24,207 nucleotides of DNA from NCBI GenBank assembly GCA_018398765.1, contig JAHBMJ010001302.1, forward strand, positions 6,055 through 30,261, in the 5' to 3' direction. Origin of the DNA: Chromera velia (lineage: Eukaryota > Sar > Chromeraceae). A program made the position numbers and the translations under genes. This document shows, in pieces, positions 19,189 through 24,207 of the stretch; the first letter of the stretch is position 1; each line of letters begins with the position of its first letter. The notes under the pieces are model-generated. The model saw only the letters and a list, made by a program, of their open reading frames with translations, was not told the origin of the DNA and ran no database searches.

Positions 19189-20345
19189 GCCTGCCTGCCT
19201 GCCTGTCTGTCTGTCTGTCTGTCTGTCTGTCTTGTGAAAGTGAGAAGTAGCGTGTGACGTCAAGTGATCACGTGAAACCTCCTCGGGGGGAGCAGACGCA
19301 AGGGGTGCTTCAGTCTGTCTCCTTCGGGCCCCCTTCCGCCTGTCTGATTGTCGGTGCTTTCTTTGACGTTCGAACTCTTTTGTATGGTTTTATTTTTATT
19401 TCAAAAAAAAAAAAAAAAAAGAAAAGAAAGAAAGGAAGGAAGGAAGGAAAGAAGGAAGAAAGAAAGAAAGAAAGAAAGAAAGGAAGGAAGGAAGGAAGGA
19501 AGAAAGAAAGAAAGAAAGGAAGGAAGGAAGGAAGAAAGGAAGAAAAGAAGGAAGGAAGAAAGAAAGAAAGGAAAGAAAGAAGGAGGGAAAGAAAGAAAGA
19601 AAGAAAGAAGTCATATAGTCTGTCTGTCTAATAAAAAGAAAGAAGAAAGAAAAAGAGAAACCATATAGTTTGGCTGTCTGTCTGTCCGTCTGTCTCTCTC
19701 TCTCCGCCAGTCTGATTGTCGATGTTTTCTTTGACTGTCTCAATGTTTGTGTCTTATTTGGTTTTGTTCTAAAGAAAAAAGAAAAGGAGAAACCATACAG
19801 TCTGTCCGTCGGTCTGTTTGTCTGTCTGTCTTTCTGCCAAATTCAGTGCTGTCTTCTATTCTTTTTCTTGTCTTGAGTGAAAGTAGCAGGAGTGAATTAG
19901 TGACTCTGTGAAGTCCTGTCGGGAGATGTGGAGACACGGGGCGCTCTTCGGGGCCCACGCCCACACTGTCTTGAGAGCCACCGTGTTGTTCGGTGCTTTC
20001 TCTCCTTTTCGTCTGTCGTGTAAGTGAAGAAACGGAGGGGAAAGAAAAGTCCGTGTCTCTGTCAGTCTTTTTGTTGGACGGTCGGTGTCGGTTGGTCTTT
20101 CGTTTTCGTCTCCTCTTTTGCTGCGTGAGTGATCTCAAAGGATGGATGGATGAATGATTGGGTGGATCAAATGATGGCTGCTTGAATGAATGAATCGGTG
20201 CAGGTGGGACCAGTGTTCCTTCGACCCGAACTTTGAGTGCGAACCTCTGGAGACCTTCGCCCCCCTTGTGCTCTCTGTTGTCTCGAGGGAGCCCTTCTGG
20301 TGGGACAAGGAGCACCCGAAGAGGGGGGCAGTCACGGGGGTCTGA
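17663..20345 (+). CDS. HD-domain protein, probable HD-type di-iron oxygenase or phosphohydrolase, five exons
   Basis: Complete gene; exons 17663-17760, 17845-17959, 18161-18306, 18790-18918 and 20204-20345 join in frame to 209 residues, starting at ATG and ending at TGA 20343-20345. The HD superfamily is shown by YTHGLQTA (H68), LLHDIGE (H92-D93), HNHGD (H103), ANHEV (H126) and WDQCSFDP (D165). The set His, His-Asp, His, His, Asp matches the six ligands of HD di-iron oxygenases such as PhnZ and myo-inositol oxygenase, and the H68 to H92 spacing of 24 equals my recollection of PhnZ H34 to H58. Such enzymes cleave C-C or C-P bonds with O2; simpler HD proteins hydrolyse phosphate esters. The N-terminal 60 residues are short and helical, with no signal peptide or membrane segment, so it is likely cytosolic. 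All four donors read GTCAG. Two introns contain repeats; the last (1,285 bp) is mostly simple sequence. The substrate is unknown. Confidence 0.92.
18058..18099 (+). repeat. Perfect 21-bp tandem duplication in intron 2 of the HD gene
   Basis: CTATTTGCACACGCATAATT plus A occurs twice back to back (18058-18078 and 18079-18099) without a mismatch, so the duplication is recent. It lies about 60 bases before the acceptor of exon 3. Confidence 0.95.
19126..19232 (+). repeat. (TCTG)n/(CTGC)n microsatellite in intron 4 of the HD gene
   Basis: Tandem TCTG with interspersed CCTG units, about 107 bases. Cys/Leu/Val-rich open frames here are repeat artefacts. Confidence 0.95.
19326..19830 (+). repeat. 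Diverged tandem duplication within intron 4
   Basis: The string TCTGATTGTCG(G/A)TG(C/T)TTTCTTTGAC begins units at about 19341 and 19709. Both continue through a T-rich stretch (TGGTTTT) into an A-rich stretch and end in CATA(T/C)AGTCTGTC. In the first unit the A-rich part has expanded into the long GAAA/GGAA tract. Confidence 0.7.
19402..19608 (+). repeat. Poly-A then (GAAA)n/(GGAA)n tract in intron 4 of the HD gene
   Basis: About 18 A followed by about 190 bases of GAAA and GGAA units, purines on the plus strand. It sits inside a diverged duplicated unit (see 19326-19830). Confidence 0.95.
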
Positions 20346-21067
20346 TTCAATCGAGAGGTGTTGACGAAATTCGGAAAAATTAAACGGAACGGAACTGAAT
20401 TAAGGGAAGCATGAAATTAACTGCAGATTTATATGATTAACTGTGGGGGCGCCTGCCTATTCTGCAGCTCTTCTCGTCAATCTCTCCCCTTCTGATCCCT
20501 TCTGGTTTTCGTTGATCGGCATCAGTATGCGCATGCGCGGCACGGGAATGCATACGAGGAGAGCTCGGGGAAACAGCCCGAAGGTCGAGATGAGCGGCTG
20601 GCATGGCAACAAAAACAAATTCTGCTGACACACCGTCACACACGCTCTAACGCGAGAGATGCTCGTGTTGGCCGCGGGATCAACTAAAGGATTGATCAAG
20701 CTAGGGATCAAACTAGGGATCAAGCAATAACCAAAGGGAGTATATCACTAGTCCGGTATGTCAGACACAGTGAGACACTCAGCTTCACTAGCACCGTGTG
20801 ACTGGCAGCTTCAAGTTGAAGTGCTGGTAAAAAAGGAGAAAAAAAAAATATTATTACCATAGATGCCAGCGGTTACAAACTTCTGTAAACTCGACTGTGG
20901 AAACTCGATTTTTAACCTCAATATGTTACTTTATGAAAAATTTTTGGGGGAAATTATTGGGCGTTTTGTTGCCGCTATGGCGAATTGGGTGAGAGATTGT
21001 TAATGTACCGTAGGTACATCAAATATGGCTGATATCCCACAAAAAAATTTGAAAGACTATATAACTT

Positions 21068-21100
<33 letters not shown>

Positions 21101-21390
21101 GAAAAAACGACGATCATAAAGTAGAAAAGTACAGTCTTCCTAGTTCCAGTCCTAGCTCAGGTTGACTGGGGATTTAAGTGGAAAGCGAAGGTTATAATAG
21201 AGCCAACGACGCGGAGCGCACTTATTTATGAATCGACTAAGTTCATCGATCGGTGAGATCCCTTCGTAGGTCGAGCCGTTTCTATTTGCTTCACTAAGTA
21301 CTTTCATTCAACAAACTCAATAAATAAATTTTAGTTGATTAGTTTTGCCCTCCCAATTAATCCCAATCTAGTTTTGTTCTTTTGGTTAAG
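20346..21390. other. AT-rich intergenic sequence with (AT)n and short repeats; no gene seen
   Basis: Contains a small repeat of CTAGGGATCAA (about 20700-20722), a dyad TGTACC-GTA-GGTACA near 21004-21018, and (AT)13-14 at 21072-21098. A GTG-started open frame at 20443-20628 is not supported by splice signals or by a domain. Confidence 0.5.
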
Positions 21391-21807
21391 TTAAAAGGTA
21401 TGAAAAATCAAATGCTCAAGTTGCCCTTCAGATGGGACCTGCAAATACAAGAATGAGAAGAAAAACGGGAAAGACAAGGAGAAGAAGAACAAACAGTGAG
21501 AAGCGCCCGATGAGAGAAAGAGAATTGATTTCAATTGAGACAGCCTACATTCAGTCTGCATTGACCGATCGATGAATGCATGCGCACGAAAACTGCGGAG
21601 CCAAATCGTCGAGCAACCTCCAGCCAGCCCGTCAACGACGTCCCTAGCTATATGCATATCCCCCCCAACGTCTGCAGGTCCGTCCAGATCAGCGATGGGG
21701 TGATCCACCGATCCCTGGGAACGCCTGACAGCCCTCACCACCCAAACATCTAGCCCCCGGGCTGCAACTGTCTGAGGTTCCACGACGTTCGCTCTACTTT
21801 TAACCAT
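21391..21807 (-). CDS. Uncertain minus-strand open frame
   Basis: Starting from the first ATG (21805-21807) the frame runs 138 residues. The first 75 or so have ordinary protein composition (VAARGLDVWVVRAVRR, VDHPIADLDGPADVGG, IARDVVDGL). The next part is Phe/Leu/Ser-rich because it crosses a pyrimidine tract that ends in an excellent acceptor, CTTGTATTTGCAG, at about 21442 on the minus strand. This suggests an exon, an intron and then a short 3' exon, but I cannot find a clearly matching donor. No family recognised. Confidence 0.25.
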   Translation of the reverse strand: MVKSRANVVEPQTVAARGLDVWVVRAVRRSQGSVDHPIADLDGPADVGGDMHIARDVVDGLAGGCSTIWLRSFRAHAFIDRSMQTECRLSQLKSILFLSSGASHCLFFFSLSFPFFFSFLYLQVPSEGQLEHLIFHTF

Positions 21808-21839
21808 ATCAAACGTAGTCTTCAACAAGAGCCTTCAAC

Positions 21840-21898
21840 AAAAAAGAAAGAACAGAGAGAGAGAGAGAGAGAAAAAGAAAGAAAGAAGAAAGAAAGAA

Positions 21899-21930
<32 letters not shown>

Positions 21931-21940
21931 GAGAAAGAAA
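21840..21940 (-). repeat. (GA)n and (GAAA)n purine microsatellite at the left edge of duplication copy 1
   Basis: GAGAGAGA followed by GAAA units on the plus strand. The homology between the two duplicated copies starts inside this tract and the equivalent one at 23593-23708. Confidence 0.9.
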
Positions 21941-22440
21941 GAGAGCAAATCACCTGTCCATTGCCATGCAGCTCTTGAGGTCCAGTCTTCAGGTCCGTTC
22001 CTTCGCTCCACCGGCTTCAAGAAGAAACACAAATTCGCCTGAATTTGGGACGGTCACATCTGCATATCCCTTCAGCCCTTCTAGAGCAGATTGTTGAACA
22101 AGTTCCAGTCGATCTCCAACTTGGTCCTGGGGTCCAGTCTTCCGCACCTGCACACATGAGGAAAAAAATCGACAGCTCCATACCAGGCCTCTTCCTTTCT
22201 CCACAGCGTCAATTGCACGCATGCATGAGATCAGATCCCCACACGGCCCGGTCCACTGGGCGCCTGCGCCACGAAGATGTCTGTCCTCTACACGACAGCA
22301 GTGAAATAACGTCATCCCCAGATCCGAAACACCGCCCTGTGCAACCTTCTCCAAGTCTGCCTACACTGAACGAGTCGTGCGGACATCATCAGTCGATCAT
22401 TAGCTTGCACTCTGCCGGCTGCTGCACCCTGGATGCGGAG
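21935..22440. repeat. Segmental duplication, copy 1
   Basis: About 98% identical to 23703-24207, same orientation, offset 1,767-1,768 bases. It contains a minus-strand open frame (21989-22354) that starts without an ATG and stays open in both copies. Eight differences fall in that frame, six changing the amino acid and two silent, so there is no sign of selection on the protein. A minus-strand acceptor (CCTCATGTGTGCAG) and a donor-like GTGATT after CAATGGACAG suggest instead a possible exon of about 190 bases. Confidence 0.92.
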
Positions 22441-22630
22441 GACTCCCACATGACATCGTCAGTGGTCTCACGAGTCTCCTCAGGGCAGCTGCAAGCCATT
22501 GGTATCGGCTCACTTCACCTTCCGCCCGTCACGACTGCAGTGCACTAGCGTCATTCCCAGATTAGCAAAGGTCGACAGGACAGTGCAACATCATTTCAAG
22601 GTCTGTCTACACTGAAGCCATGCGGCTAAG
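22307..22630. repeat. Diverged internal repeat, about 75-bp units
   Basis: The block around 22311-22380 (CGTCATCCCCAGAT, GTGCAAC, CAAGTCTGCCTACACTGAA, TGCGG) recurs at 22550-22625 (CGTCATTCCCAGAT, GTGCAAC, AAGGTCTGTCTACACTGAA, TGCGG) with small gaps. It is older than the large duplication. Confidence 0.65.
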
Positions 22631-23280
22631 CCATGCGGATTTCTTTCACCCCCACATGCACACTGATCGAGTCTGCTTCATCGAAACAGAACGAGAACTG
22701 GCAACGGGCTGACCTTGATTTGCGAGAGAGCCGCCGACGATCGAAGAGAGAACGCTGCCCGCCCGCCCGCCCGCCCGCCCGGCGCCTGAGCTCTCGAGCA
22801 CGTACCTGCACACAAAAGGATTTCGTCGGCTTCACCAAAAGTCACTTCACTGGACAAACAGACGATCCGCTGACTCCCGGAACCTTTTCCATGAAGAAAT
22901 GGAATCACAGCATGCAGTTTGTGTGAAATTGATTTGTGTGAACAAACAAGATCCTTCCGGGGGCCTTCCCTCACAAATTTCTCACAAACCGCTCCTCCAC
23001 CCTCCACCAGAGAAAGCACCAAAAAGAGCCCCCCCTGCCCTTCTTTTCTTTCCCACCCTCCGTGGATGCGTGCCAGTGCGTGCCTCTGCTATTTGCGGTA
23101 TCAGCCGACCTTTGCAATTCCGCAGGCAGTGCCACAAGGGGGTGAGTCTCCGACACGATCCCAGAGAATAGAACCCCTAACAGTGCCCTGCGTTCATAAA
23201 CAATAAACACAAAACGGATAAGCGAAACACACACATGCAGAAACAACTAAACAGCTAGGCAGACAAGAGGACCTTCACGC
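22441..23280. other. Spacer between duplicated copies; no firm gene
   Basis: Overlapping open frames on both strands without recognisable motifs. A CCCG microsatellite lies at about 22756-22783. On the minus strand a good acceptor-like string, CCTTTTGTGTGCAG, stands at about 22807-22820, similar to the one in the duplicated block, so a minus-strand multi-exon gene is possible but unproven. Confidence 0.3.
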
Positions 23281-23439
23281 ACACAGCCCGACAGACAAAA
23301 AGCAGACAGACGGAGTCCGACATGCACGCGGATGAACAGAAAAATGAAGAACAGGGCAGACAAATAAACGCAGAGAGCGACACACTGTGGCACAGCTACA
23401 CGTACAGAGAAAAAGACAGACAGGCCCCTAGAGAGACAG

Positions 23440-23539
23440 AAACACAGGCAGCTAGAGAAACAGACAGGCAGCTAGAGAGACAAAAACACAGACAGACAGA
23501 CAGACAGACAAACAAACACACAGACAGACAGACAGACAC

Positions 23540-23575
<36 letters not shown>

Positions 23576-23587
23576 AGCAACAGAGAG

Positions 23588-23622
<35 letters not shown>

Positions 23623-23630
23623 AACAGAGA

Positions 23631-23672
<42 letters not shown>

Positions 23673-23708
23673 AAAGAAAGAAAGAAAGAAAGAAAGAACA
23701 GAGAGAAA
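23440..23708 (+). repeat. Compound (CAGA)n, (GA)n, (GAAA)n microsatellite
   Basis: CAGA/CAAA units at about 23440-23580, two GA runs at about 23592-23667, then GAAA to about 23700. Open frames across it are artefacts. Confidence 0.95.
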
Positions 23709-24207
23709 GAGAGCAAATCACCTGTCCATTGCCTGCAGCTCTTGAGGTCCAGTCTTCAGGTCCGTTCCTTCGCTCCACCGGCTTCAAGAAGAAACACAAA
23801 TTCGCCTGAAGTTGGGACGGTCACATCTGCATACCCCTTCAGCCCTTCTAGAGCAGATTGTTGAACAAGTTCCAGTCGATCTCCAACTTGGTCTTGGGGT
23901 CCAGTCTTCAGCACCTGCACACATGAGGAAAAACATCGACAGCTCCATGCCAGGCCTCTTCCTTTCTCCACAGCGTCAATTGCACGCATGCATGAGATCA
24001 GATCCCCACACGGCCCGGTCCACTGGGCGCCTGCGCCACGAAGACGTCCGTCCTCTACACGACAGCAGTGAAATAACGTCATCCCCAGATCCGAAACACC
24101 GCCCTGTGCAACCTTCTCCAAGTCTGCCTACACTGAACGAGTCGTGCGGACATCATCAGTCGATCATTAGCTTGCACTCTGCCGGCTGCTGCACCCTGGA
24201 TGCGGAG
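23703..24207. repeat. Segmental duplication, copy 2 (cut by the window end)
   Basis: Second copy of 21935-22440, with one single-base deletion near 23733 and scattered substitutions. The match runs to the last base of the window, so the duplicated unit may be longer than seen. Its minus-strand open frame (23756-24121) is intact but lacks an initial ATG. Confidence 0.92.

Noticed and set aside
18867-19743. Cys/Leu/Val and Lys/Arg-rich frames in the HD gene region
   Set aside because: They translate TCTG and GAAA repeats inside intron 4, between exons that join perfectly without them.
20443-20628. Small plus-strand gene after the HD gene
   Set aside because: Starts at GTG, has no recognisable domain, and the CAG words upstream lack convincing pyrimidine tracts.
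23322-23864. Arg/Glu/Gln/Thr-rich 180-residue frame
   Set aside because: It runs through CAGA, GA and GAAA microsatellites; no motif and no start context.

Overview
This is nuclear DNA from a eukaryote. Genes are split by introns with GT..AG boundaries and pyrimidine-rich acceptors, intergenic space is long, simple repeats are abundant, and the mobile DNA is LINE, LTR and terminal-inverted-repeat type. Nothing resembles bacterial operon structure. A unicellular alga or protist (for example an alveolate or stramenopile) is my best guess. That is inference from general style; no marker gene fixes the taxon.

Layout. (a) 1-3505, plus strand: the 3' part of a large gene. Two open segments that look separate join in frame across a short intron (537-716) into one protein of more than 1,100 residues, with a folded-looking N-terminal part and a very long Ser/Pro/Glu-rich disordered part. 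(b) 4045-5066, minus strand: a decayed C-terminal piece of a LINE polymerase. (c) 5182-7182: a candidate TTAA-flanked inverted-repeat element of about 2 kb that holds a 180-bp tandem duplication and a small intron-containing candidate gene. (d) 7241-11815: gene-poor DNA with three clusters of the hexamer GATATG/CATATC, long polypyrimidine microsatellites, and a possible 2.45-kb inverted-repeat element (9365-11815). (e) 12204-17086: a 4.9-kb candidate LTR element without a recognisable polymerase, flanked by 5-bp near-identical target duplications. (f) 17663-20345, plus strand: the best gene in the window, five exons encoding a complete 209-residue HD-domain protein with the ligand pattern of HD-type di-iron oxygenases (PhnZ/MIOX-like). 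(g) 21391-24207: weak minus-strand open frames and a recent segmental duplication (about 505 bp, two copies 1.77 kb apart) whose breakpoints lie in purine microsatellites.

Only two genes look convincing, the large disordered protein and the HD protein. There is no evidence that they act together. The rest is mainly repeats and transposon remains. The most notable points are the HD protein with its uniform GTCAG splice donors, the nested TTAA element with its candidate gene, and the non-autonomous LTR element whose two LTRs differ almost only by transitions.
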